This document shows, one piece after another, positions 1-12,543 of a stretch of 64,000 bases of DNA. Source of the stretch: Powellomyces hirtus (Eukaryota > Chytridiomycota > Chytridiomycetes > Spizellomycetales > Powellomycetaceae); contig JAHLKG010000012.1 of assembly GCA_025526995.1 (NCBI GenBank), positions 248,001-312,000 of the forward strand. The letters run 5' to 3'. The notes under the pieces were generated by a model, which was given only the letters and a program-made list of their open reading frames with translations, was not told the DNA's origin and searched no databases. Every line of letters starts with the position of its first letter. The first letter of the stretch is position 1. The position numbers and the translations under genes are program-made.

Positions 1-1720
1 GCACGGACAACCGGAGCGTCCGAAACCTGGCACGCGACGCGTTCTGGGGCGGAGTTTGTACCTAAGCAAACAGAGTTGGCGATCAAAAGGGTTTAGTCAA
101 CTGACACCTATCAAAAGGTCGCACGGTTCCTTTGGGGCGATAACATGAAAAGACTTGAAGTGGCAAAGTGATGTTCTCTATAATTGGGATAAGAGGCACT
201 TTGGTAATATAAGCGGGACTATTTGTATGAAACCCTGCACAGCCAGCCGGCTATCTATAGGCCCTTACTAGTCCCATCCCCTCCTGATGATTTCCAGCGA
301 ATGGGAGGCGGCCATGTGGGCTCCCGTGGACTGACTTGCGGTTTTTTCTTCTTCCCGCCCCCTTCCGCCTTTCTTCTCCTCATACTAATGAATGAGCCGT
401 TTGTGCAGTCCGCACTTTTCGCTTATTTGGGACGAATCCATTATGCAATTATTGTATTTCCCGCCCAAATTACGCACAAGGATGTAAAATGCCGATACAC
501 TGAGGGGATCGTCTTCTGTCAAATTCAACTTTACTCGAATTCCATCTGTCTTCCGTTGAATGACAACTCCTAAAGACACGTCGAAGCGAGTAAATTGAAG
601 CTGACATGAAGACGTCTCTGTAATATCACACGGTTAGGGTGCAGAACAACGACATGACGATGGCAGGGTCCGGACATCTTGGGCTTCTTAGTTCAATGAT
701 GGCCAAGTGTCAGGTTGGCAGGGTCCGGACATCTTGGGCTTCTTAGTTCAATGATGGCCAAGTGTACCTGACACTCGCTGTATGTTGGGTGTCGCTGCTC
801 GTTCCTATGGTCTTCCGATCCAGATCTCATTGTCCAAGGCGGCGACATGTCCAGCTTCAATTGAACCGGTGTGGACAGAGGAGCCATGGCAAGACTGGCA
901 AGGGGTGGTGGGTGGGTATATTGTCATGCCAAACCGGCATGCTCTATGATTCCCGCCATGCAATCCTCGTTGCGGGGTGCCACCGCGGGTCCTTCGTCTT
1001 GGAGGCTGCAGGCCTGGCCGCCGTCGTCCAGCAACGGACAGTCCACCCGTTGGTGTGGGGAACGGTCTCCCCATTGGGGTAATGGCTGCCACATACCCTC
1101 CATACTCAACGTTTTCGTTCTGTAAAACCGTCAGAGTTGCATGTGGTGCCAGTCCGAATCGGAAGTGGGGCACCTGATATCAGTTTGGACAGATCAAACT
1201 CAAACGCATTGGTGAGGTCCGGAATCAGAGATTGAACTTTGTTCTACGTTACCTGCAGATACCTGTCACTTCAGCTCTGCCTATTGCGGTAGAACGAGGT
1301 CGTGGTAGAACGCGTAAGCGTCGGAGATTTGTTTTATTGACATTGTCCTCCAACTTAGTGCCAGCACTGTAACTGTATTTGGCCGGGCATTGAGAGCTTG
1401 CTTCACCATTAAAATAGTAGCTTCATCCCCAGGAACTTTCGCTCCGACATGACAAGGTCAGTGACACAAACGTGCATTGAGCTCCAAGAGGGTCCCCACC
1501 GGTCATCCACCAGCATAAGAATGCATGCAAATTTTTTCTTTTCAGACATCCTCGCCAAACGCATTTTAGATGCATCTGGCCTATTGGTGCATACATTTCG
1601 AGACCCGTGGTATATTCATCGCCCATCCGGCTAAACCCCGACTGAAAGGGGAGTGCCAGCAACATCAGGATTCGGGAACGGGTGTCGGCGCCCAGGATTG
1701 TGTCTCTCTCTTTTGGTATT
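1..1720. other. No supported gene (left edge of window)
   Basis: I see no open frame with recognisable protein content and no convincing exon chain in this stretch. The longest frames (up to about 120 codons) overlap each other on both strands and have no family features. The only clear structure is the 50-bp direct duplication at 661-765. A gene running in from the left of the window cannot be excluded. Confidence 0.5.
661..765. repeat. 50-bp direct tandem duplication
   Basis: Bases 661-710 recur exactly at 716-765, separated by the 5-bp spacer caggt. The two copies read as identical, so the duplication is recent or the locus is under conversion. No coding frame or known element is associated with it. 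Confidence 0.9.
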
Positions 1721-1727
1721 TATAAAA
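1721..1727 (+). promoter_or_regulatory. TATA box of the HMG-box gene
   Basis: TATAAAA lies 43 bp before the ATG at 1764 and 88 bp before the in-frame ATG at 1809. With a usual TATA-to-start distance of about 30 bp, the leader before 1764 would be only about 10-15 nt, so translation from 1809 is a real alternative. Confidence 0.5.
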
Positions 1728-1763
1728 TCGGTCGCCGTGCGCCCCTGCCCGAGCTTGTTCGAG

Positions 1764-3760
1764 ATGGGGTACAAGTACAAGAAACAAAAGTACAACCCGA
1801 CGTACACGATGAGCGATCCGGTGCAGCCGCAACAAGTGCAGACCGCCCACCTTGCCGGGCAATGGGGACCGGGGGGCAGTCAGCCGAGCTCGGCTAGCAT
1901 TGACGGAACGCATTCGCCGCTTGATACGACCATTGTGGAGTCGGAGATTGCGGAAGAGGATGCGTTTCAGTCGAATCCGCAGTTGGCGATGGGGCCAGGC
2001 TACTCTGTCGATCCAGCAACATTGCATCGGCAGCTTACGAACCTGTCGTATCACGATGTCAGCAGCATGTCCGACCTGTATAACCAATCAGGAGCGTTTG
2101 GACCTGCGGTGGGGCAAGGATGGGCCGCATCGGTTCCGTCTCTCGCAATGGGCGGCGGATATCAGCAAGGAAATCCGACGTCAATGGATTCACCTATCGG
2201 CCCTCCTCTGAACTCCATCCTCTCCCGATCACTGAGCGATTCCAACATGTCAACAAGCACCTCTCGACGTGGTTCCATCTCGGTGACGACCGAGCTGCTC
2301 GGGACGCTGTCCATGACCGGTCGGGACAACGTCGCGCTGCTTCAACCGACTGGTCGCTCATCCCGACGAGGGTCGCTCATTCCTCCTCCGGCGCCGTTAC
2401 GGAATGCCGGTACGGCTATGACGTCGTATGACCCGTCGAATTCCACATTGAATAACTCGACCATCGTAGGACGTGCGGAAAAGCTGGCAGAGGATGTCAA
2501 TGGGGGATGGAGCTTTGTTCCCCATGGATTCATTCCGGTGTTGTTTCCGTCGCATGTGGCCGCCAATGCCGAAGTCATACAAACGATTCAGAAATATGGG
2601 GGAGTGTTTCCGACCATTTCGCGTATGAAAGCATCAGAAGAGGACATTTCCGCCGGTCAGGCGAAGGTTGGTGAAATTCGTTGATCTTTCCCCATTCATC
2701 TCGGAGAATGCTCATCAAAATTTTACTCATATTGCAAGTCTACGTCCCAGTCCAAAGAATCATCTTCGGTACCGACCGAGCCGACTGAAGTATATAATCT
2801 GCAAAAGCCCCGCAAGCCGCCTCGACCAGCCAATTCCTTCATTTTGTACCGCCGCGCGAAGCAGGACGAAGTCATGAAATCGAACGAGGGCATGACCAAC
2901 AACGAGGTATGGGGACAACGTGCTCACTTCACACATGACCCTACCAACGTTTGTTCCTTGGATGGCAGGTTTCTCGTCTAATTGGACAAATGTGGGCCAA
3001 CGAGGACGCTGAAGTGAAGGAACTGTACAAAGCCAAAGCCGAGGACGCCAAGCGTCTCCACAACTTGACTTTTCCTGACTATAAATATGCTCCTCGCAAA
3101 CCAGCAGTCCGATCAAAGAAGGGGAACGAAGCTAAAAAACGCAGCATCTCCGAAGACACGCCCGACTACCGCATTCCCGAATCCGGTCGCCAGAGTTATA
3201 GTTATGCTTCAGGGCACACCTCTCGCAACGATCTCACAGAAGACATTCGGTCCCCGTCCCCCCTTTCACCAGGGACCGGACGCGGTGGCCGCGGTGGGCC
3301 AGCAGCACAGCATCACAAATGGTCGGGAAGCGAGACAGCACTGTACTCGCCTCCCTACGCAGGCTACTTCCAGCAAGGTCCCGTTACGTATCAATATCCC
3401 ACGTATCAGCACTTACCGTATCAGCCGCAGCAGTATCAGGACATGGAGCTGTCCACCGATCCCAATTACCGAGGTCGACGGTCATTTCAGTATCCGATGC
3501 CAGCAGCCACGCCGCATGCGTATGGGTACTCCGGCTATGTCCCCGGCCATCCATCCCACGACGCGAATAACATGGCGGTGAGATCGCACTCGGCTCCACC
3601 CCAGCGTCCCGGCCATCTTGGAACGTATCCACCACCGCCTGCGGGATCGTACGGGATGCCTCCACAGCAACAGCATCAGCACACGCAACCGCCTCCGAGG
3701 CCTTATACCTACCAGTATCATCCTTCCTCTGTGCCGGGGCAGTGGGACCATGGCCAATAA
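1764..3760 (+). CDS. MATA-type HMG-box transcription factor
   Basis: Sequence-specific DNA-binding regulator, presumably nuclear. Three exons join in phase: 1764-2666, 2739-2906, 2969-3760 (introns of 72 and 62 bp), giving about 620 aa. The HMG box spans the second and third exons (about residues 325-400) and has the fungal MATA_HMG pattern: KPPRPANSFILYRR, then EVSRLIGQMW, then KELYKAKAEDAKR and a PDYKYAPRKP basic tail. The N-terminal 300 residues are Ser/Gln/Gly-rich and the C-terminal 200 are Pro/Tyr/Gln-rich, as in activation regions. The family includes mating-type factors (MAT1-2-1, sexM/P) and regulators such as Ste11 and Rox1; nothing nearby proves a mating-type role. The start could also be 1809. 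The open frame extends up to 1653, but that part lies upstream of the TATA box and is probably not coding. Confidence 0.88.
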
Positions 3761-3846
3761 TTAGAACTCTGTGCTTTTTGGATTGGAATGGGATTGAAGC
3801 TTTGGCTGGGATGCCTTGACTATAACTTATGGATTTTTTGGAGAAG

Positions 3847-3852
3847 AATAAA
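3847..3852 (+). terminator. Poly(A) signal AATAAA of the HMG-box gene
   Basis: A canonical AATAAA occurs 87 bp after the stop codon of the HMG-box gene. It is the only clear cleavage signal in the 600-bp gap before the next gene (3761-4357), in which I see nothing else. Confidence 0.55.
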
Positions 3853-4357
3853 TACCGCCGCAATATGGAGCACTTTGGGAAGAGAGGCAACTGGATGGAA
3901 GGACCCAAAAAAAAAATCTTTGATGCTGTTTTATTAGTCTTAGTCGTGCAAGCAACGGGTTGAAATATCCATCTTCCCTATTCATCGTGAGACTAACATG
4001 CGGTCGTCTGACGCTGGGGTCGCGCAAACCCCGCTCGGCTTACATACGCGATCTCATGGGCTTGTCCCACGGCGACGCTTGAGAGGTCTTTCCTCGTCGT
4101 AGATATCATTTTTTACCTGTTACCTCAAACCCTGAAATCTCACATTTCTCACTCGAAAAAATTTGCTCTTTCCGGTATCCCCCAACCGGGACAGATCTGT
4201 CCTACTTCCGAACGCCACCCAACCTCTCTCCAAAGGTTCTAGTCTACTTTGCTATCTACAACACAAAAACACGGCGTAGCAGCCTCCCGACATCCCCAAC
4301 CGCGAACCCGCCCTGTCACTGGACCGCCACTGCAAAACAACCGCATCCCACTCCCAA

Positions 4358-6971
4358 ATGCCGAAATCAAAACCGCTGGGTGCGCCATTCTGCCCGCTGT
4401 GTCTGTACGTGTGTCCTACGCGTGAGGCGTTGAAGCGCCACGTTCAGGACGCGTGTGCATGTCCGATTCGGGAGAGATCGTGTCGGGATTGTCTGAGGGT
4501 GTTCAAGAGCAGGACCGAGGTGATGCAGTGTGAGCATGAGGTCTCGGAAGGTAAATTGACGATTTTTTTATGGGGAATGGCGTTGGGAACGGGTGGACTA
4601 GGAGGGGCCTGCGCGTGAGATACGACGGAGATTGGCAGATCCTATCCGTACGATGAAGAACCCAATCTTCGATGTTTTTATGAAAGACTCAGATTCCGGG
4701 CAATTAAAGCAGAGGTCTACTTTGAAACCACTTTGCGGAGCTTATACCCAATGTTCATTGGATTGGGGATGAACGCTGGTGCGATTTGAGAAGGAGACTG
4801 GAGGTTTTTCACGGAGAGGAGTGCCGCTGAAATATTGATAAACTAGAAGCATGTCCAAGTTAATGACACAGCCTGTTCGGATGCCTGTGCATGAGACATC
4901 CATCTGTACTAGATTGTGGGCTGCCGATGCTTTGGGATTTCAGGGGAGCGTGCCCGCTGCGGCGTTTCAGCACCAAGATGCTAAAGGGGCTGCAGGCTGG
5001 GAGGAGATAGCTGCGGAATATCTCAAAACCCGAATGACCAAGCTAACTCTACTTGACACCTAGATCTTGCCGGCATAATACCCTGTTGCGTAATGAACTG
5101 TAATACCGACGCCAGCACCCCCACCGAATTCGCATTCCACTACAAACGCAAACACGGACGAACCGCTCCCGGCGAAGAAGAGCCACCCACCGTGCCCATC
5201 TTCCCACCCCGCCGTACGCTGCGATCCGGCGAACCTCCATTGAATTTTGAAGAGAATGAGCGTGCTTCGTCGGGGTCCACGAATGGCGACGGTATGGATC
5301 AGCGGGACCGCAGCCCGTCGGTTACGAGCTCCATACCCTCGTTGCCGCCACCATCGGCGGCGGCGGCGACCGTTGCCCCGTTCACGTTTCCGCAGAATAG
5401 GCTGGTGACGGTGGGACAGGTGGTTGTGTCGGTCGCGTTGCAGTTGGATAGGTGAGTTCTGCATAGTTGCGTTTGGCTGGAGAAGCGGATGTTGGGGCTG
5501 ATTCGCTGTTCCAGTGATGTCCCAGGACTCCGGGCGCTTGCGAATCGCATTCAGAATGATCGTCAGAAGAATGCATGCTTGCAGGTATACCAAGCACGTC
5601 AAATGAATTACTCCCAAACGTCCGGTGGACGGCTAAAAATCTGTTTCATATTTTCCCATAACAGTACTCCATCCTAGAGATTTTGCGTCGAGGCGTCACC
5701 TCTGGCACCTTCATCCGCGACCAGGATGGGTACCGCCTGAAATATGGTCAGTAGAACACAATACCTCCCAATCACGCGTCTGCGTTTCAACGGTCAGCTG
5801 TGGGCCCCCTTTTGTTTTTATCTGACCACCTAGCATCCTTTGTATGTGCGCAGAACGATCTCCGTGGCCAAATAAGGACAAGTATATCTATCTGAAGAAT
5901 GGCAGCCGACTCGCGTGCGGTGACCGTGTTATGTTCACGTTGATGTTTCCGCCCGCGACCCCGGTGGTGGACTTGTCGTCGTCGATAAGTCAAGCGGCGG
6001 AGATGGATCAAGTTGATGGGTAAAGTCATCGAAAAACGGGCAAAAGAAGACGCGGAGACACCCACCAAAAACGGCCTTCTAGCCTCTTCTCACTGTGTTA
6101 ATCAATTTTTTTTTGTTTCCTCCGATTCATAGCATCATCGCAGACCTCTCCCCACCACCCCTCCCTCCAATGAGCCGATTTCTCGCCATGAACCTCCCGC
6201 GGCGCCCTCCATCATCCTCCCCGCTCCGATCCCGCCCCTACCCCCATCACCGCCTCGTCTCCAGCCCAACACCCGCGGCACCAGCAGGACCCTCTTCTTC
6301 CTCCTCCACTCCTCATCAACAGCAACAACAACAACAACAACCACAACCGATCCCATACCACCTCGATACCCTCGACGACCCCATCACGAACATGCGGCCC
6401 ACCCCACCCCCATTACCAGCACTCAACACCCCACACCACCAAACGGCCCAACCACCACCGCAGATTTCCACGAAACGACCCCACTCGAACCACCTCACCA
6501 TCACACTTCCGACCCAACACTCGTCAGCGTCCCCACATAAGCGCCCGCGCATCAACAACAACACCAACTCACCCATAACGGCGTCTACCACCACCACCAC
6601 CACCACCGCAGGACCCTTCTCCTCCTCCTCAAAAGAACTGTCGGCCGACGACCGCGAAACCATCCTCGAGGCGTTTCGCCAAATCTCGTCCCCGGCAAGA
6701 GGCCGCGGAGCAGGTAGCAATGACCCAGCCACCCCCGGGTTCGCCGGCCCGCTGTCCTCGCCACTGGATGGGATCACGCCAAAAAAGATTACGATTAATC
6801 GCACAATTGTGGTTCAGCAGAGTTTGTTGAGGTAAAGAGTCCATACACTCACGAAGAAAAACAAAAAAAAACAACGTAATCTCACATCAATTTCGGATTT
6901 GTAGCACGATCATGACACCCATCAAAAACGCCCTTTTTGGCTCACCAAATCCGCCCTCGGAACGAGGGTAG
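4358..6971 (+). CDS. Unrecognised zinc-finger-like protein, 7 exons
   Basis: I do not recognise the family. Seven exons join in phase: 4358-4550, 5064-5451, 5515-5584, 5665-5746, 5854-6019, 6133-6831, 6905-6971, for about 554 aa. Each intron has GT-AG ends; the long first intron (513 bp) has a CTAAC branch site just before its acceptor. The N-terminus carries two Cys pairs followed by His/Cys (CPLCLYVC then KRHVQDAC; CRDC then MQCEHE) and the second exon a CxxxC then HYKRKHG, suggesting C2H2-like fingers, possibly three. The middle is compact (RIQNDRQKNACLQYSILEIL) and looks folded. The last long exon is very Pro/Ser/Gln/Thr-rich and probably disordered. A transcription or chromatin factor is the likeliest guess, but only the finger-like Cys/His pattern supports it. 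Confidence 0.7.
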
Positions 6972-7463
6972 AACCGAACACAAACCCACGTGCGCTTTTC
7001 TGACACCCTTATACCTGGTTCCTGTGTTTTTTCTGGCCCTCTGTATTTTGGCCTCTGATTTCTCCCTTCCGCCCCCGCAAATATGTCGCGGGTACGATTG
7101 TGCTTGTACCAATCTGTTTTTTTTTTTTTTTCAAAACATTTTGATCCTCCTGGGTTGGTTTTTTGACCTGGACGTGCTGCGGACACGCGTTTATGCATGA
7201 CGCATCCAACACGGGTCGGTCACATGGATATGGATATGATGGGGTTTTGCATGTATGACTTATTATCGAAAATAATAAAAAGTAGGAGAAAATGGGAAAC
7301 TGCGTCAAGGGAAGGCGGGCGGAGAGGGGCGGGGAGGAAGGGGCGGGCAGAAGATCAATGAATAAAATAAGGAGGAGGTGATGTGCAGCCTGCGCTGCAG
7401 GGGAGTCGCTGAGTAGTCCTATGGTTAACATGGAGTGAAGGGGTGATGGCATTAGCGCACACT
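6972..7463. other. Convergent 3' intergenic region
   Basis: This lies between the stop of the zinc-finger gene and the stop of the minus-strand carrier gene. It is AT-rich with a T tract near 7117-7132. I see no gene or repeat. Confidence 0.6.
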
Positions 7464-8893
7464 TTAAGCCTCGGTGGTGCTGCTGGATTCGCTGTAGTCT
7501 TCGACGCGGATAGACTCGCTGACGCTGACCATCCACTTGTACACGCGCTCGTAGACCTAAGAAGAGGTAAAGTTGAGGGGTAAGTCAACAAGAACGGCGC
7601 GAATATGGCGGATCTACGCAAACGTACCATGAAGGTGATGGCCTGACCGGGGGCCACGCGCAAGACACGCGGTGTGAGTCCCTTGTAAAAGGCGGCATAC
7701 CCTTCGTTGGTAATGATGCCCCTTGTCACATTCAGGAAGCGCTGGAAGCCCTTTTCGGTCGAGGCGGATTTCTGGATACGCGTCTTGATGGTGTCGATGG
7801 GGGCGTTGAACAGGGGTCCGCAAGCACCCGAGACGAAACCCATGAGAAGGTGCTGGTAGGCGGGGAGGGTGTCGCCGTGCTGTGGTTGGGCATCGTGGAG
7901 GGCTTTGCGGAGGTATTGGTAGACTGTAAAGTTGGCAGCTTGGTTGGTAGCTTGTCGGAGAGCGGTGAGGCCAACACCCTTGTAGAGGGACGCGGCTCCT
8001 TCTTCTTTCACCATCACGTACACGCAGTGCGCAGCATTGCGGTACTTGGGTACGTCGAGCGGGTCGGTCATCGAATGTCTTTGCGCTTGGAGACGGATCT
8101 TGATCACATCCATGGGAGTCACGACCAGCACGGCTTCCGTTGTTCCGGCCGCCAGACCAGCCATGAAGTTGCCACCGGCGCTGACCTGACCCGTCTTCTT
8201 GTCGGCCATAAGACCCTTGAAGTACTCGAACGACGAGAATCGGATGGCCATCTTGGGCACGATTCCCGTGACGACGGCTCCCAGACCCTTGTACAGGGAC
8301 AGGACTCCCTCCTTGCGCGCAATCTGCACTCCGACGCTGATAAAGTTCTGGCTGGGAGGCTAAGGAATGACAAATCAATGACGCGCCCTGCAAGAGTCAA
8401 GAGGAGAACATGCACCACTCTTTCCCCCATCACAGCGTAGATGCAGCCTGCGTGTATTTGGGACTTGGTCCTCATCCCTACTCGCCCGAGAAAGACCCAT
8501 TCCCTTCTCCCAGTCACACCTGCTGGACCAATCAACGGGGATCTCGCTCGTCGCTTCACAAAGCAGACTGCCTTCCTAAGCCTCCAACGCCGCACTCTTC
8601 CGTCTTTCATTTGCATCCATTTCCCCCGCGTGCAACTTTTTTTCCCAGGGCGTAAACGCGTGTGTGCGGGGTGACATGACAATTACCTTTTTGACGGCAG
8701 CAGCAGCAGCGTCCATGGCTTGACCGGCGACGGTGGTCAGTGGCCGCTTTGCTTGCCGCTCACCGCGCAGTTGCAGCCGGACCTTGATTGTGTCGAGGGG
8801 ATGGCAAGTCAATGCCTCGCAGCACCCGGCGATGCCTCCGGCAAACAGGTGGATGCCGAGGTTCTTCTTTGCTGGTTTCGCGTCTTTTGACAT
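7464..8893 (-). CDS. SFC1: Mitochondrial succinate/fumarate carrier (Sfc1/Acr1 type)
   Basis: Inner-membrane antiporter of the SLC25 family; Sfc1 exchanges cytosolic succinate for mitochondrial fumarate, linking the glyoxylate cycle to gluconeogenesis. Exons 8687-8893, 7628-8359 and 7464-7556 join in phase 0 (introns 327 and 71 bp) for 343 aa. Three carrier repeats are visible, each with its PxD/ExxK/R signature: CHPLDTIKVRLQ, VTPMDVIKIRLQ and NAPIDTIKTRIQ. The N-terminal HLFAGGIAGCCEALTCHPLD and the NQAANF segment are the Sfc1 hallmarks. At 343 residues it is about 20 longer than the yeast protein because of the N-terminal linker and an acidic/Ser C-terminus. It is transcribed divergently from the TM9SF gene. 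Confidence 0.9.
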
Positions 8894-9665
8894 TGTGTAT
8901 GTGGAGGGGGGTGGGGGTTGAGAGAAGGCGTGGGAACACCGGGGGGCGAGAGTTGGGCGAATATCAGGTCAAAGCAAAAAAGGGGGGTGTCGGCCGGGGG
9001 GGGGGGGGTCTTTATGTGGATGATGGAAAGAATGAGGCGCACGGAATGGGCGATCAAATGAATGATGAATGCTGCGTACGTAAGCACACGATGAGGCAGT
9101 TCAAGTCAAGAAAGTCAAAGAAAGTCATCATCATCATCAACGTTTGCCATGTGAAGTCCATCATCAATCATCGGCTGTTTTACAAGTCACGCGTGCAGAC
9201 AAAAGTCTCTCTTTTCTCACTCTCTTCATCTCTCCCGTTGACGTCTTCGGAGCAAACCGGGCAAGCGTAATGCGATTGATCGGGATGGCCTATTCTTATT
9301 CGATGTGACTCGGTGTAACAATGTTCTCTCGCGTGACAATGACACAAAGATCCAGAAAGACGGGTCGCAACATGTGGACTCACATGAGGCGCACGTGGAA
9401 GCATGTGCTGATTATAGCCAGCCTACATATGGCCTGTGAGTGGGCCGTGACTTTCTTCCTTGGTTGCTCTTCTGTTGATTGAGTTCGCGAACGCGTACCG
9501 TAAAAACCTTCTTTGGCGCCCTGCCCCTGTCACTCCCTCACTTTCCCTCTGCGTTGCCGCTACGCTATTTCAACAGAAACCCCCACTTCCTCCTACCTGA
9601 ACTCGTCGCTTTGCCTAGTACAAGCATACCATCCGTATCCGCTGCTCAAACTACAAACGCTGACC
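8894..9665. other. Divergent promoter region (SFC1 / TM9SF)
   Basis: About 770 bp between two divergent start codons. It holds a 12-G run at 8996-9007 and pyrimidine-rich tracts before the TM9SF ATG. I see no gene and no TATA box that I would defend. Confidence 0.55.
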
Positions 9666-12256
9666 ATGGCGCCTGTCTTTACGTCCCTGTGCAGGAAGGG
9701 ATCTCTGGCTCTTCTCGCCTTGGCATCCGTCGCCAATGCTTTCTATCTCCCCGGAGTCGCTCCACGCGATTATGCAAAAGATGCTCAAGTCGACCTCAAC
9801 GTCAATGTCCTCACCTCGGATGAAACTCTGCTGCCATTTGATTACTACTATGAAAGGTTTCACCACGTCAAACCCAAACACGAGGAGAATAAACGCGAAA
9901 GTCTGGGAAGCATCTTGTTTGGTGACAGACTCCACAACTCGGCTTTCCAGGTATGCATGGACCGGTGGCTGATTATTCACTGGGATGGGAAGGCAGAGGG
10001 TCTGCTGGGCAGATAGCGCACGAGTCGGCGCAGCCATTCATAGCGCAGTCAGTCGGGTACTCTGCAATCTCATGCAGCGCAGGCGCAGCACTCGTCTCCT
10101 TCGCCTTCATCTTTTCACTTGCACCTTCACCCGAGAGAATGACAAACTCGGGAGTCCCTAACTCATGGCCTTTTTTGATTCTCCGTGATTCCGCTTCGTT
10201 CCAGCTTAAAATGCTCCATAACGTGACAGACTGTCAGCGGCTTGGGGAGTCGGTGATCACCATCAACTCAGATGACTCGCTATTCATTAACGATAGGTTG
10301 ATGTCTTGCTACAATCATGTTCTCTAGCGAGTGCTAATGCATGTCTCCACAGGATAAAAGAACACTATCAACAGAACTGGTTTGTGGACGGACTGCCAGT
10401 TGCGCAGCTCATGGAGAACGCGCAGACCGCAGAAAAGTTCTACAGTATCGGGTTTCAACTCGGCCAATATGAGACAGAGGACACAAATGTACGTATGCCC
10501 TTTCATCAACCGTTGCACTTGTCCTAACACAGACGTTGACCATCCAATGATGCAACAGAGCCAACCAACTCCGTATTTGAACAATCACTATGATTTCCAC
10601 ATCAGCTATCATACCAATGCTAATGCTGCCGAGCCGCTCTATCGTGTTGTTGGGGTAATCGTGTGGCCATACAGTGTCTCCAAACAGGATCAGGACAACA
10701 AGCGGTGTGGACCGGACAGCAAGCCTCAAGGATTGCACTTGAAGGAAGACACCACCAACGAAATCCAATACACTTACAATGTGTACTGGATTCCTTCTGA
10801 TGTCTCGTGGGGAACTCGATGGGATCACTACCTGTACACCCAGGATCCGCAGATTCACTGGTTCAGCATCATCAACTCGATCGTGATTGTACTCATGCTG
10901 TCGGGAATGATTGGAATGATTCTCCTCCGTGCCCTGCACAAGGACATTGCCCGTTACAACACGTTTGGAGATGAAGATGGCAGCCAGGAAGACTTTGGAT
11001 GGAAGCTAGTCCATGCGGATGTATTCAGGCCTCCCACCCACCGCATGTTGCTCTCTGTCCTCCTCGGAAACGGCGCGCAGCTTTTCTGCATGACTGGGAT
11101 CACTTTGGGTAATATTGCGTTTGTTCTTACGTGTTTGGCGTATTGCAATTGTCTCATGCTGCCATGCCTCTAGTCTTTGCTGTCCTTGGATTCCTGTCCC
11201 CGTCATCTCGAGGTTCCCTGACCACCGTCGCCCTCATCTTCTACGTGTGCTTTGCCTCGATTGCCGGACACGTTTCTGCCCGTACCTACAAAATGCTGCA
11301 GGGAGAGTTCTGGAGGCGAAATGTTCTCATGACAGCTACACTCGTGCCAGGGTACGGTGGCAGGTGTTTATATGTTTGCGCCAACGACACAAGATGACTC
11401 AACCATTTGCACCACCTACAGAATTGTGTTCCTGATCTTCACGTTCCTCAACTTTTTCCTCATCGGCGCTCACTCATCGGCCGCCGTCCCGTTCTCCACC
11501 ATGCTTGCCCTCATCGCACTATGGTTCCTCGTTTCCCTACCTGCTTGCATGTTTGGTGCCTACTTTGGCTTCAGGGCCCCAGCCATCTCCAATCCGGTCA
11601 AGACCAACCAGATTCCGCGCCAGATCCCGCCTCAACCACTGTACCTGAACAAGTGGATTGCCTCGCTGATTGGCGGTATCCTGCCGTTCGGTGCCATCTT
11701 CATTGAGCTGTGGCTCATCATGAACAGCATCTGGTTTGGCCGCGTGTACTATGTGTTTGGGTTCTTGTTCTTGGTCTTTGCCATCCTGGTCGTGACCTGC
11801 TCAGAAGTGGCTGTCCTTATGTGCTACTTCCATCTGTGTTCGGAGGTGAGGGTTTCATTTTGCAGTGTGACGAAAAATGTCGCTACCACCAAGAAGTCTC
11901 GCTGATCCGTTTGCCGTCATTGTAGGATTACTACTGGGCGTGGAGATCTTTCCTCACGGCCGGAGCCAGCGGATTCTATGTCTTCCTCTACAGCATCATC
12001 TACTACACGCGCAACCTGGGTAAGTGGCCCGCCCTCCCCTTCACATGGCGCAAAAATCATCCCCCCGCTCATGCCGTCCCCCCCTCTGCTCCCTATTCGC
12101 AAACATTCAGCGCTGGACAATTTCCCATCGACGGTGCTGTACTTTGGCTGGTCGCTTGTCATGTCCATCCTCTTCTCGATCCTCACTGGCGCGGTCGGAT
12201 ACCTCTCCACGCTCTATTTTGTCCGCAAGATCTTTGCGTCCATCAAGGTGGATTAG
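9666..12256 (+). CDS. Nonaspanin, TM9SF/EMP70 family
   Basis: Multispanning endosomal/Golgi membrane protein (Emp70/TM9SF). Eight exons join in phase: 9666-9950, 10205-10296, 10353-10488, 10559-11108, 11174-11351, 11422-11845, 11926-12019, 12111-12256; 634 aa, normal for the family. The first 27 residues form a signal peptide ending in VANAFYLPGV. The lumenal domain follows (QNWFVDGLPVA, then PYLNNHYDFHISYH). The first membrane helix is near INSIVIVLMLSGMIGMILLR, then KLVHADVFRPP and about eight more helices, including SSAAVPF, GAYFGFRAPAI, NQIPRQIPPQP and GGILPFGAIFIELW. The C-terminus is RKIFASIKVD, the conserved Golgi-retention/COPI-binding KxD tail. These proteins act in endosomal sorting and in membrane insertion of glycine-rich transmembrane segments. 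Confidence 0.95.
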
Positions 12257-12503
12257 AAAAAAAAAAAAAAGCACACACACACACACACACAAGAAGCGAG
12301 AGGATGAAAAACAAAGCGCCTCTCTGTCGCTTGTGACGTGTGCGCGCGCGGGAAAACATGGCGGCCGCGCGTGCGTGGTGAAAAAAGTACACACCGCCCC
12401 TCCGAAGCTAGCTAAAGCAAAAAACTTGTCTTCCTCCCCCCCCCCCCGCGGAGCGATCCGAATGCTCTTTTGCTACGTTATATTTATGTGAAATGGTGCT
12501 ACC

Positions 12504-12543
<40 letters not shown>

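Noticed and set aside
223..573. 116-codon plus-strand frame near the window start
   Set aside because: Low-complexity, no motifs, no splice partners, and overlapped by an equally long frame on the other strand.
1764..3760. Mating-type locus
   Set aside because: The HMG box is of the MATA type, but neighbours (zinc-finger gene, carrier) are not those of a known MAT or sex locus, and this HMG family has many non-mating members.
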